35,486 nucleotides of DNA from Armatimonadota bacterium (GTDB lineage Bacteria > Cloacimonadota > Cloacimonadia > Cloacimonadales > TCS61), in assembly GCA_013203665.1 (NCBI GenBank), contig JABMPU010000097.1, forward strand, positions 1 through 35,486. The letters are read 5' to 3'. This document shows positions 15,321-23,724 of the stretch, one piece after another. Within the stretch, counting starts at the first letter, position 1. Each line of letters starts with the position of its first letter. The notes beneath the pieces were generated by a model. That model saw nothing but the letters and a program-made list of their open reading frames with translations. It made no database searches and was not told where the DNA came from. The position numbers were made by a program, and so were the translations under genes.

Positions 15321-15426
15321 TTTGTGACAGAAAATACATAATTTACCCTGACTTTGTGACAAGCTTTGTAAATATTACCCTTACTTTGTGATAATGTAAT
15401 AAAATTTTACCCTGACTTTGTGACAA
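15321..15426. repeat. Four direct repeats with exact 32-bp period
   Basis: TTTGTGA begins at 15321, 15353, 15385 and 15417. Three units carry the longer consensus TTACCCTGACTTTGTGACAA (TTACCC at 15343, 15375, 15407), with about 12 variable bases between them. The period equals about three helical turns, so a protein could bind all units on one face. The array lies in the spacer before the hsdM relic and TrlF-like gene. The repeats are too short and the gaps too small for CRISPR. Confidence 0.85.
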
Positions 15427-15527
15427 ACTGAGTAATTATTTTTAATAAATTTAATTGAAATAAAGTTTTTTGTTTGACAACAAAAGTGTAAAAAACCAAA
15501 TTCAGCAAGGATTTAAATATAAGTTAA

Positions 15528-15641
15528 TTTCGGATTATTGAAATAAAAAAAGAAAAAGAATTGGTAAATGCTAATAAAGAGTTAATTGAAATATTTGAGC
15601 AGAAGATAAAAGACAGAATTGCGAGAGTTTGGGGAGCATAA
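15528..15641 (+). pseudogene. C-terminal remnant of a type I methyltransferase subunit (HsdM)
   Basis: Directly before the TrlF-like ATG, a 37-codon frame ends ELVNANKELIEIFEQKIKDR then IARVWGA-stop. This closely resembles the extreme C-terminus of HsdM N6-adenine methyltransferases. Upstream it runs into a stop (TAA 15525-15527) and has no start codon, so only the tail remains. The TrlF-like gene starts one base after it and takes its ribosome site (GGGGAG) from the relic. This suggests the two were once an operon within a type I restriction-modification island. The identification rests on a short match from memory. Confidence 0.7.
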
Positions 15642-15642
15642 T

Positions 15643-18600
15643 ATGCAGAAATATCCAAAAGGTTCAGAATGGAGAAAATGGGATTTGCAAGTCCAAACAA
15701 TTACTGATGACAATTATAAATCAATAAATACATATTATGAAGAATTAAAAAAAACTTATCCAACAAAATGGGAAGAATTATGTAAAAAAGTTGGTTCAGA
15801 AGATTTAGTAATTAAGTATGATTCGAAATATTATTTTTTTTCGGACACTGTTGATAACGAAAAAAAAAGAGCAAAAAATTATGCAAATATATTTTTAACT
15901 TTTTTAGATATTTTTAATTCAGATACAGGAGCAGTTTGTATTACAGACCATAATTATGAACACCCATATTTAATAGATTCACTTTTAAAAGAATCTGTGA
16001 ATACTAAAACAAAAATTATCCCTGGAGTTGAAATAAACGTTCAAGGTATTCATTTTATTGTTTTGTTTGGAGAAATCCCTTATGAAAAAAGCTCTTATTC
16101 AGAAGGTATTAAAACTTTTTTATCAAAAATTAATATTGATAACAAAAAAACAAATAGTAAATTAACAGTAAGTGATAAAAGCTATACAGATGTAATTGAT
16201 GAAATAAACACTATTGGTGCTATATTTATTTATCCACATTGTAATTCGACTAAAGGTCTTTTTCAAGAAAGAGGAAAGACTGATAGAACTCACCTTGCAG
16301 ATCAATTTAATTATGTGGATTTTAATATTTTACAATCTAAAAATAATTCCTCAGTAACAAAAACAGAAGAATATATTTTAGGAAATGATCAATTGAAATC
16401 AAATTTTGCATTTACTCTTGGTAGTGACGCGAGATCATTAATAGATACTTTCAAACCTGACAAATCAGGAAATTTCTGTTGGATAAAAGTCGATCCTACA
16501 TTTGAGGGTTTAAAGCAAATAATTTATGAACCGGAAGATAGAGTATTTATTGGTAAGAAACCTGAATTACTTGTAAGAGTAATTTCAAATAGAACAAGAT
16601 TTATCAAAAGTATTGAAGTAATACACGAAGAAGGATATGATGAAAGTAAAGGGATTTGGTTTAAAAATATTAAAGTCCCAATCAATTATGGGATGGTCGC
16701 TATAATTGGAAATAAAGGTAGTGGTAAAAGTGCGTTGACTGATATAATTGGATTATGTGGAAATTCACATCATTATAATGATTTTTCTTTTTTAAATAAA
16801 AAACGTTTTTTAAAAAATAATTTAGCAAGACATTTCAAAGCAAATTTAGAATGGGCAAGTGGAGAAATTACACCTAAAAATTTACTTTCTGATGTAGATT
16901 ATAATGCACCAGAGAGAATTCGCTATTTACCTCAAAATTTCTTTGAAAGACTAACAAATAATCTTGATAATTACGATTTCCAAAAAACACTTGAAGATAT
17001 TGTATTTTCATATTTACCAGAAGTAGAAAAATTAGGCAAAAACTCTTTTGAAGAATTAATAAGATATAAAAAGGAAGGCATCAATAAAGATGTTGAATTA
17101 ATAATTGATGAAATAGATAAGATTAATGAAGAATTAATAGAACTTGAAAATAAAATGCATCCTGCCTATAAGGACAAACTTGTCAAAGAATTAGCGATTA
17201 AGAAAAAGGAATTAGAAGAACATTTAAAAAATAAGCCACCCGAAGTAAAAAACCCTGAACTTGATAAAGACACGCAAGAATATAATAAGGAAATATCAGA
17301 CCAAATCAACGACAAAAATAAGATAATTGAAGAATTAATTTCAAATATTTCACAAAAAAAAGATAGAGTAGTTATATTAAAACAAGAAATTGAAGAATTA
17401 GACGTTTTTAATCGTGATTTTGTACGTTTTGAAAATGAAATTAAAACATTTCTATCTACAAAAAAAGAAGCATTAAAAAAATACAATTTAAATGTAAACA
17501 AGCTTTTAAAATATGAGATAGATTTATCAGAACTAAATAAAGTTATTGAGAAAAAGAAAAAAGAATTTAAGGATACATCAAAGGTAGTATTATCCGCAAA
17601 TGAAATTGAAACTAAATACTCGTTAGAGGAACGAACTCAACTAATTTTAAATAGTTTAATCGTAAAATTAGATGTATTAGAAAAAGATATAGCGAAACTA
17701 AAAGGGAAATTATCCGAACCTTATAAGAAATATCAAGATTATTTGGAAAATCTAAAAAAATGGGAAAATAATAAACTGTCTATTGAAGGGAAAGAAGATT
17801 TACCTCAAACTATAAATTGGTATAAAAATGAAATAAAATACATTGATAATGAGCTACTTATATTAATTAACAAAAAAAGAGAATTACATATAGAAAAAGC
17901 AATAGATATTCTTAACAAGAAATTAGAACTTCTTGATATTTACAACAAATTAAAAACATCTGTAGATGGTGAAATCAACGATTATAAACAAATACTTGGA
18001 GACTACGATATCAATATTGATGTTGCATTAAAATTGATGACTAATTTTATTAAAGAGTTTTTATCTTATATTAACCAAAACAAAAAAGGGTCATTTTTTC
18101 AAATAGATGATGGTAGAAAAAGAATTGAAGAATTAATAACAAGTTATAATATTCAGTCAAAAGAAGGAATTACAGAATTTTTAAAAGCTATTATAAATAA
18201 TTTAGAGAATGACAAAAGAACAAAATTTAATAATGAATCTCGTTATATAAGCGAACAAATAAATGATAACAAACTACCTTCTTTTTACAATTATTTATTC
18301 TCAATTAGTTATTTAGAACCTTCTTACGAATTAAAATTAGGAGATAAACAATTAACAGAACTTTCACCCGGTGAAAAAGGAGCAATGCTAATTGTTTTCT
18401 ATTTAATGTTATACAAGGATAACATTCCTTTAATAATTGATCAGCCAGAAGAAAATTTAGATAATGAAAGCATTTACAAAATTCTTGTTCATTTTATTAG
18501 AGAGACAAAGAAAAGACGACAAGTTATTATAATAACGCATAATCCTAATTTGGCAATTGTAGGAGATGCTGAACAAATTATTTATGTAACAATTGATAAG

Positions 18601-18729
18601 AAAAATAAAAATAAATTTAGTTATAATTCTGGTTCAATTGAAAATCCAGTAATAAACAAACATGCTTCTGATATATTAGAAGGAACTTTAAAGGCTTTTG
18701 ATATTAGAAGATTAAAATATTATAGGTAA
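15643..18729 (+). CDS. TrlF-like PHP-domain / SMC-type ABC ATPase
   Basis: This is a 1028-aa protein. Residues about 8-290 form a PHP-type domain (WRKWDLQVQT, CITDHNYEHP, IIPGVEIN, GSDARS). Walker A GNKGSGKS is at 356-363, and a long coiled-coil region spans about 480-870. The ABC signature LSPGEKGA starts at 907, Walker B IPLIIDQPEENLD at 928-940, and the H-loop is ITH966. This is the architecture of TrlF-family AAA-like ATPases, often linked to restriction or defence loci. The usual metal-binding HxH of the first PHP motif reads QVQ, and the last motif reads DAR where DAH is common. ATG 15643 is preferred over the ORF-track TTG 15619. The gene is markedly more AT-rich and Lys/Asn-rich than its neighbours, suggesting transfer. 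Its cellular target is unknown. Confidence 0.85.
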   Translation: MQKYPKGSEWRKWDLQVQTITDDNYKSINTYYEELKKTYPTKWEELCKKVGSEDLVIKYDSKYYFFSDTVDNEKKRAKNYANIFLTFLDIFNSDTGAVCITDHNYEHPYLIDSLLKESVNTKTKIIPGVEINVQGIHFIVLFGEIPYEKSSYSEGIKTFLSKINIDNKKTNSKLTVSDKSYTDVIDEINTIGAIFIYPHCNSTKGLFQERGKTDRTHLADQFNYVDFNILQSKNNSSVTKTEEYILGNDQLKSNFAFTLGSDARSLIDTFKPDKSGNFCWIKVDPTFEGLKQIIYEPEDRVFIGKKPELLVRVISNRTRFIKSIEVIHEEGYDESKGIWFKNIKVPINYGMVAIIGNKGSGKSALTDIIGLCGNSHHYNDFSFLNKKRFLKNNLARHFKANLEWASGEITPKNLLSDVDYNAPERIRYLPQNFFERLTNNLDNYDFQKTLEDIVFSYLPEVEKLGKNSFEELIRYKKEGINKDVELIIDEIDKINEELIELENKMHPAYKDKLVKELAIKKKELEEHLKNKPPEVKNPELDKDTQEYNKEISDQINDKNKIIEELISNISQKKDRVVILKQEIEELDVFNRDFVRFENEIKTFLSTKKEALKKYNLNVNKLLKYEIDLSELNKVIEKKKKEFKDTSKVVLSANEIETKYSLEERTQLILNSLIVKLDVLEKDIAKLKGKLSEPYKKYQDYLENLKKWENNKLSIEGKEDLPQTINWYKNEIKYIDNELLILINKKRELHIEKAIDILNKKLELLDIYNKLKTSVDGEINDYKQILGDYDINIDVALKLMTNFIKEFLSYINQNKKGSFFQIDDGRKRIEELITSYNIQSKEGITEFLKAIINNLENDKRTKFNNESRYISEQINDNKLPSFYNYLFSISYLEPSYELKLGDKQLTELSPGEKGAMLIVFYLMLYKDNIPLIIDQPEENLDNESIYKILVHFIRETKKRRQVIIITHNPNLAIVGDAEQIIYVTIDKKNKNKFSYNSGSIENPVINKHASDILEGTLKAFDIRRLKYYR

Positions 18730-18735
18730 GTTGTT

Positions 18736-18858
18736 ATGATTTCACGAAAGATTGAAATCTGTCTTGAATATGTTATCTCTGAACTTTCAAAAGAAAGTAA
18801 CTTTGAAAATATAAAAGTTTTGTATGAATTGTTTGTAGATGGGTATTCCGAAGAATGA
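18736..18858 (+). CDS. Possible small 40-aa protein
   Basis: ATG 18736 opens a 40-codon frame (MISRKIEICLEYVISELSKE...) six bases after the TrlF-like stop, with AGGTAAG upstream. The sequence is predicted helical with natural-looking composition. It could be a small partner of the ATPase or the truncated 5' part of a lost gene. The attC-like sequence after it makes a minimal integron cassette another possibility. It is too short for the ORF track. Confidence 0.45.
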   Translation: MISRKIEICLEYVISELSKESNFENIKVLYELFVDGYSEE

Positions 18859-18864
18859 GAATTC

Positions 18865-18946
18865 GGATAACAATTTGTTCGCAAATTCGCTTCTTTATAT
18901 GCTTCGCTACACCAGGATAAGTCACTCGTGGCATACAAGGCGTTAC
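18865..18946 (+). other. attC-like sequence (weak)
   Basis: GGATAACAATTTGTTCGC at the left and CATACAAGGCGTTAC at the right give imperfect terminal pairing (TAAC/GTTA, TTGT/ACAA) over about 82 bases, starting just after a small ORF. This recalls integron attC sites, but the right-hand core GTTACAA does not fit the GTTRRRY consensus. It may instead be another dispersed repeat. Confidence 0.3.
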
Positions 18947-18975
18947 AACTTATAAGTAAAACCCAACACTAAAAA

Positions 18976-21009
18976 CTACTTCTCCAACCCTTCTTTCACA
19001 ACTCTTTTTATCAGTTCTTCTTCCGGTACGAACGGCAAAGTAATATGATCTGTTTCAGAGAATTTTTGATTAAATTCAATCGCAGTCTCAATGGAATTCG
19101 GGTTTCTTGCCCAGGCACGTCTGGCAACTCCGCACATTACATCCCATGGAAATGCTCTTTCTAAAATAAAATCAACTCTTTCACTGCCATCGAGCACCAT
19201 TCCGAATCCGCTGTTGGAAACTTTCCCGATGCCGACTCCGCCGCCATTGTGAAGCGTAACCATACTCATTCCACGAGCAGCATTTCCGGCATAACATTCT
19301 GTGCTCATTTCAGCCATTATATTTGAGCCGTCTTTGATATTGGAAGTTTCCCGGAATGGAGAATCAGTTCCGCCAGTATCGTGATGATCACGACCGAGCA
19401 TGATGGGACCAACTTCGCCATTTTTAACCATCTCGTTGAACTTGAGAGCAATAGCAAGTCTGCCGGGAGCATCCTGGTAAAGTATGCGAGCTTGAGTTCC
19501 TACAACAAGTTTATTTTTCATCGCATCGCGCACCCAGATGTAATTATCTTTATCTTGATATCTTAATTCTTCACGACAGTTTTTGATGATTTCAGCAGCA
19601 GCATTATCGGTTTTAAGCAAATCTTCTTCTTTTCTGGAAAGACAAACCCAACGAAAAGGTCCGTAACCATAATCGAAAAGTTCAGGTCCCAGAATATCTT
19701 CCACATAACTTGGAAAAATGAAACCTTCGTAAGTGTCTTTTCCGTTTTTGGAAATTTCTGTTACTCCGGCATCAAACACAGCTTTCATAAAACTGTTTCC
19801 ATAATCGAAGAAATATGTTCCTCGATCAGCGAGAATTTTTACCAATTCAAAATGCTTTTGCAGGGATTTATCAACGAGTTTGATGAATTGAGGACGATCT
19901 TCTGCCAGCATTTCAGTTCTTTCTTCAAAGGTTAATCCCTGCGGACAATAACCTCCTTCATAAGCTGCATGACAGGAAGTCTGGTCAGATAAAAGGTCGA
20001 TGTGAACATTTTCTTTTACAGCATATTCCAGAAGATCAACTATGTTACCGTGATAGGCGATGGATATACTTTCTTTCCTGTTTATGTAATCTGAAGCCAG
20101 CTTAAAAGCTTCCTCCGGTGAATTCACGATTTTCCCAACCCATCCCTGTTCATGTCTTGTTTGGATGCGCGAATAATCTACTTCCGCAAAAATGCCGACT
20201 CCATTTGCAATTTCAACAGCTTTTGGCTGTGCTCCGCTCATTCCTCCCAAACCTGATGACACAAATAATTTTCCTCTTAAATCTCCATCTGCGACAACAC
20301 CGAGTTTCATCCTGCCTGCAATAAGGAGCGTGTTATAAGTTCCATGCACGATTCCTTGCGGACCGATATACATCCAGCCACCTGCAGTCATCTGTCCATA
20401 ATTGGCAACTCCGAGAGCATTTGCCCGATTAAAATCTTCCTGATTATCGAATTCTCCAATCATCAAACCATTCGTATTGATAACTCGAGGAGATGAAGGA
20501 GAAGACCTGAAAAGTCCAAGCGGATGACCGCTCATACATACGAGTGTATTTTCATGAGTGAGATTTTCCAGATATTTTTTGATCAAGCAATACTGCATCC
20601 AGTTCTGGCACACAGCACCGGTTTCTCCGTAAGTTACGAGTTCATAAGGATATAAAGCAGTAGCGAAATCCAGGTTGTTGTCTATCATCACCTGGAATGC
20701 TTTTCCTTCCAAACATTTTCCCTTGTATTCATTTACCGGTTTTCCAAAAATTTTTTCAGCGGGACGAAAACGATAACCATAAATATGTCCGTGAGTCAGA
20801 AGTTCATCCAGAAATTCGGAAGCGAGTTTTTCGTGTAATTCTTGCGGGATGTAACGGAGAGCATTTTTCAAAGCAAGAGCGATTTCCTTTTTATTCAGGT
20901 TCATTTCTCTTTTGGGAGCTCTGCGGATTCCTTTTACAAATTTCGGATATTCTGGAAGTTTATTATCTAATTTTATTGTCATTGCTTTTGAAATATCCAG
21001 ATTATTCAT
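18976..21009 (-). CDS. hutU: Urocanate hydratase, long form
   Basis: This 677-aa enzyme hydrates urocanate to 4-imidazolone-5-propionate in histidine breakdown, using tightly bound NAD+. Recognisable segments include GETGAVCQNWMQYCLIKKYL, ANYGQMTAGGWMYIGPQGIV, SSGLGGMSGAQPKA, DQTSCHAAYEGGYCPQG, LGRDHHDTGGTDSPFRET and HNGGGVGIGKVSNSGFG. It is about 120 residues longer than the common ~555-aa bacterial enzyme. It resembles the longer type seen in animals and some spirochaetes. No hutH, hutI or formiminotransferase gene lies nearby. Ribosome site GGAG. It starts 11 bases after an unknown gene and is probably co-transcribed with it. Confidence 0.96.
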   Translation of the reverse strand: MNNLDISKAMTIKLDNKLPEYPKFVKGIRRAPKREMNLNKKEIALALKNALRYIPQELHEKLASEFLDELLTHGHIYGYRFRPAEKIFGKPVNEYKGKCLEGKAFQVMIDNNLDFATALYPYELVTYGETGAVCQNWMQYCLIKKYLENLTHENTLVCMSGHPLGLFRSSPSSPRVINTNGLMIGEFDNQEDFNRANALGVANYGQMTAGGWMYIGPQGIVHGTYNTLLIAGRMKLGVVADGDLRGKLFVSSGLGGMSGAQPKAVEIANGVGIFAEVDYSRIQTRHEQGWVGKIVNSPEEAFKLASDYINRKESISIAYHGNIVDLLEYAVKENVHIDLLSDQTSCHAAYEGGYCPQGLTFEERTEMLAEDRPQFIKLVDKSLQKHFELVKILADRGTYFFDYGNSFMKAVFDAGVTEISKNGKDTYEGFIFPSYVEDILGPELFDYGYGPFRWVCLSRKEEDLLKTDNAAAEIIKNCREELRYQDKDNYIWVRDAMKNKLVVGTQARILYQDAPGRLAIALKFNEMVKNGEVGPIMLGRDHHDTGGTDSPFRETSNIKDGSNIMAEMSTECYAGNAARGMSMVTLHNGGGVGIGKVSNSGFGMVLDGSERVDFILERAFPWDVMCGVARRAWARNPNSIETAIEFNQKFSETDHITLPFVPEEELIKRVVKEGLEK

Positions 21010-21020
21010 ATTTTCTCCAT

Positions 21021-21836
21021 CTATTTGATAACTCCGGAAATTTTAAATTCTTCGTTTTTTTCTTCTTTTTCGAAGATATATTTTACTATTTTCTTTTCCA
21101 ATGCATCGACCACTTCTGTAGAAATCTCATTAATTCCAAAAGATTGAAATTTCTTGGAAAGGATGAAAATCATATCAATAGGTGAAGCTTTCAGGGTTGG
21201 CACAAAATCTTCAGCAAGCGTTTCTGTGACTATAATCGATCTTGTTTTTTCGAATGTAGTTTTTGCAGTTCTTGAAATATATTCTGTTTTTGTAAAATCG
21301 TCTTCTGTAAGATTCTTAAAAGAATAAAAAACAATTAAAGGAAGTGTAATTTGATGTTTATTGAAATTTCTGGTTCCGAGTATTCTAAACTGAAAATCCA
21401 ATTTTTGACATAATTGCAACACTTTCACGGAATCATCCTGTTCATATGTTGGATATTTTTCCATGGTATTAAAATTTGGGGGATTGAATCTGAGATTTGC
21501 ACTGAATGCTCCATAATCCCAGCAAATACCCTTGTTTTCCGCAACACCTGTCCGTTTAATAAAAACCGAAATCATATCATTTAAATAAATTGCAGAGAAC
21601 AACTGGGAGTCCGCTTTAAACCCGTTTTTTGTGACAGGATTGTATTTGAATTTTTTATTGGAAAGAGCTTTCAGGAAGAGATTAAGAGCTTGCACCATTT
21701 GTTCGTTGGAAGTATCTTCTTCTGTGATAGCTTTGATGAAATTTTTCCATTGGATATTTATTTCATGCAGATACATTCTGTTCACAGGATTGGATTTCAC
21801 TTCTAACATTTCTGTTATTACATCATTATAAAACAT
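21021..21836 (-). CDS. Hypothetical 271-aa protein upstream of hutU
   Basis: I do not recognise this family. The protein is soluble-looking, with no signal peptide or membrane segment. An N-terminal helical half (IQWKNFIKAITEEDTSNEQM) is followed by a region with aromatic and Asn-rich stretches (ICWDYGAFSANLRFNPPNFN) and strands such as HQITLPLIVFYSF. The C-terminus is helical and Lys/Glu-rich (VDALEKKIVKYIFEKEEKNE). The start is supported by GAGGTG four bases before the ATG. It ends 11 bases before hutU, so the two probably form an operon. A link to histidine or urocanate metabolism is possible but not shown by the sequence. Confidence 0.7.
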   Translation of the reverse strand: MFYNDVITEMLEVKSNPVNRMYLHEINIQWKNFIKAITEEDTSNEQMVQALNLFLKALSNKKFKYNPVTKNGFKADSQLFSAIYLNDMISVFIKRTGVAENKGICWDYGAFSANLRFNPPNFNTMEKYPTYEQDDSVKVLQLCQKLDFQFRILGTRNFNKHQITLPLIVFYSFKNLTEDDFTKTEYISRTAKTTFEKTRSIIVTETLAEDFVPTLKASPIDMIFILSKKFQSFGINEISTEVVDALEKKIVKYIFEKEEKNEEFKISGVIK

Positions 21837-21988
21837 AATTCACCTCGTTTTTTTTAGATAAGATTCTTAAGAAAAGGGGATTTGCTGAATCCGGAGAATA
21901 TTAATAAAACAAGAATTTTTTGTAAGTTCTTTTTGTCAAACTTCTTAAGCCACAAATTTCTTTTTCGAATAAAAAAGATAAATTCCAG

Positions 21989-23011
21989 CTACCAACTGGT
22001 GAAGTATCCCAAAATTCCAACTGACAATCCTACCGTAAGATTTATCAGTTTGACGGAGACAAATCCTCTTTTGGATTCTGCTAAAAGCGGTAACATACCA
22101 TGCCCGTCTTGAACAATCGAACTGGCAAGAAGAATGCTGAAAGGAATCGTTCCCTGGAAAAACAGGATCACAAAGATCATATGAGGACCGGATTCGGGAA
22201 TTAATCCGATCAAACAAGCTATTATCAGAACCGTTATTTGATTGTCTGAAATCCAGCTTTCAAAATGAAGATGTTTTAAAATAATATTGATAACAAGGAT
22301 TGCACCAAAAGTCCAAAAGAAGATTTTTGGCAGATGAATTTTTACAATATGATTCCAGAGATGCTCTTCCAAAAAATGTTCGGGAACAGTAGTGGCGATA
22401 AATAACGAAACAAATACAGCCAAAAGAATTGTGATCTTTATCCAATTCCAGCTTTGAGGTCCGAACTCACCGGAAGCGAATCCAAAAAAAAGGAAAAGCA
22501 ATCCTCCAATTAATAGAACTCTCTGGAATGAACAGTGTTTTAGCTGATTGATAATTTCACTTTTGATAAAACAATTACATCTTTCTTCTTCATGAATTGG
22601 AAATTTATTCAAAGAAATCTTTTTGAAAAGAAAACCCTCTGGTAAAATCTTATCTGTAAAATATCCCACAAATATACTGATAACGAAGAGAATTAATGTA
22701 AGGAATAGTGCCTTTAGAGGGAACATCGAAAACATTATAAAAGCTTCATCTCCGCTGGTTGCTATCATTGCTGTTACCAGGGCGCCAAACGAAAGAACTC
22801 TATGGGAATACAGTGCTACCACAGAGAAAGCACCCAAGCATCCGGGAATAATTCCTAAGATGGCAGAAAGAAAATACTGCCGCAATTTGTTTGTTTTTAG
22901 AGAGTTGTGCCAGGCTCCACTGGTTTGAACGTTTACGTATTCTATTACCAACATCATCAGAAAGACGAAACTGGTGATGGTGAGTGCTTCTTTAAAAGCT
23001 TCGATGAACAT
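21989..23011 (-). CDS. 10TM heavy-metal/manganese exporter family protein (ArsP_2-like)
   Basis: This 340-aa integral membrane protein has about ten hydrophobic segments. The two halves carry related motifs, LGIIPGCLGAFSVVALYSHR and IGLIPESGPHMIFVILFFQG. It also has MIATSGDEAFIMF and SSIVQDGHGMLPLLAESKRG, and a Cys-containing loop (EERCNCFIKSE). This fits the putative 10TM heavy-metal exporter family formerly called arsenic efflux and now often annotated as a putative manganese transporter. Substrate is not determinable here. An AAGGAA ribosome site precedes the ATG. The upstream region is repeat debris; I looked for a manganese riboswitch and did not find a convincing one. Confidence 0.82.
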   Translation of the reverse strand: MFIEAFKEALTITSFVFLMMLVIEYVNVQTSGAWHNSLKTNKLRQYFLSAILGIIPGCLGAFSVVALYSHRVLSFGALVTAMIATSGDEAFIMFSMFPLKALFLTLILFVISIFVGYFTDKILPEGFLFKKISLNKFPIHEEERCNCFIKSEIINQLKHCSFQRVLLIGGLLFLFFGFASGEFGPQSWNWIKITILLAVFVSLFIATTVPEHFLEEHLWNHIVKIHLPKIFFWTFGAILVINIILKHLHFESWISDNQITVLIIACLIGLIPESGPHMIFVILFFQGTIPFSILLASSIVQDGHGMLPLLAESKRGFVSVKLINLTVGLSVGILGYFTSW

Positions 23012-23070
23012 TATATTTTTTGGTTCCTTCTAATATTTAGTGGTTCGATATACTAAACATAAAAAATCTG

Positions 23071-23670
23071 AATATCCAACACGGAATATCCAATATCCAT
23101 TTATCACGGCGTAACGCAGCGAAGACGGAAGTATTTTTGTCGCTATCGCTTTTTTTCTTTTTCGTCGTATCAATGCTCCCCTAAAGTATTGAGATCTTTC
23201 CGAAGCTTCCGAAAAAGAATTCTTCCTGTCAAGATTCGGAAAGTTTCTCTCATTCTGAATGATTCGAAGATAGTTCAATCATCCCAACCCTGAATACTGA
23301 ACCCTGAAAGAGACTTTTTCAGGATTTTCAGGTTTTTCAATTTATGAATAAAATCAGCCTTAGATTCAGCACTTTGAGCCTCTCCGTAATATGCAGCGGA
23401 TGTTCAAGCAATCAGTTGTATTTTGGCTATGCAAAATACGAACTGCTTATATGGCTGTACCGTTTCTCAGCATTTGAAAAGAGATATGTTTGCATGCTTT
23501 TGTTTCAGGTAGTTGTTCTGAAACATTAATAATTCTAACTGCATAATCAATAAGACGATCCTGTAAATCAAACTTCTTTTCTTTTTCACTTATTTTAATT
23601 TTTCCTTCATCATCTGTCCCGTGAAATTTTTTTTTATTTCACAGGGATTGGATATTCCGTGTTGGATATT
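23071..23670. repeat. 24-bp perfect inverted repeats bracketing a 600-bp segment
   Basis: The left arm (23071-23094) begins AATATCCAACACGGAATATC. Its exact reverse complement lies at 23647-23670. Between them are a broken four-helix-bundle gene, a GTGAAAT/ATTTCAC hairpin (23621-23642), a tgaaccctgaa-type repeat (near 23288-23306) and CTTTCCGAAGCTTCCGAAA. The arms look like a dispersed repeat family in opposite orientation. Whether they define a unit is unknown. This covers most of the 713-base gap between the exporter and the next gene. Confidence 0.8.
23311..23606 (-). pseudogene. Broken four-helix-bundle (IVP-type) protein gene
   Basis: The minus strand encodes FDLQDRLIDYAVRIINVSEQ then LPETKACKHISFQMLRNGTA, the N-terminal half of the four-helix-bundle family once called 23S rRNA intervening-sequence proteins. 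A stop-containing interposed stretch of about 45-60 bases (23392-23452) follows. Then the family resumes as YYGEAQSAESKADFIHKLKN before running into repeat sequence. The interposed stretch can fold as CAGTTGTATTTTG / CAAAATACGAACTG. No start codon is evident. The gene is dead, apparently broken by a small hairpin insertion and truncated at its 3' end. Confidence 0.78.
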
Positions 23671-23724
23671 GGATATTATTTTTAACTTACCCACTCAATA
23701 CTTAAAAGAGCCCATTATATTTTA

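Noticed and set aside
15321-15426. Possible CRISPR array
   Set aside because: The repeat is about 20 bases with 12-base gaps and imperfect copies, with no cas genes; it fits a phased binding-site array better.
23030-23280. Possible yybP-ykoY (manganese) riboswitch upstream of the metal exporter
   Set aside because: An AGGGGAGCA stretch is present on the minus strand, but the second conserved strand and helix could not be matched; the region is mostly repeat debris.
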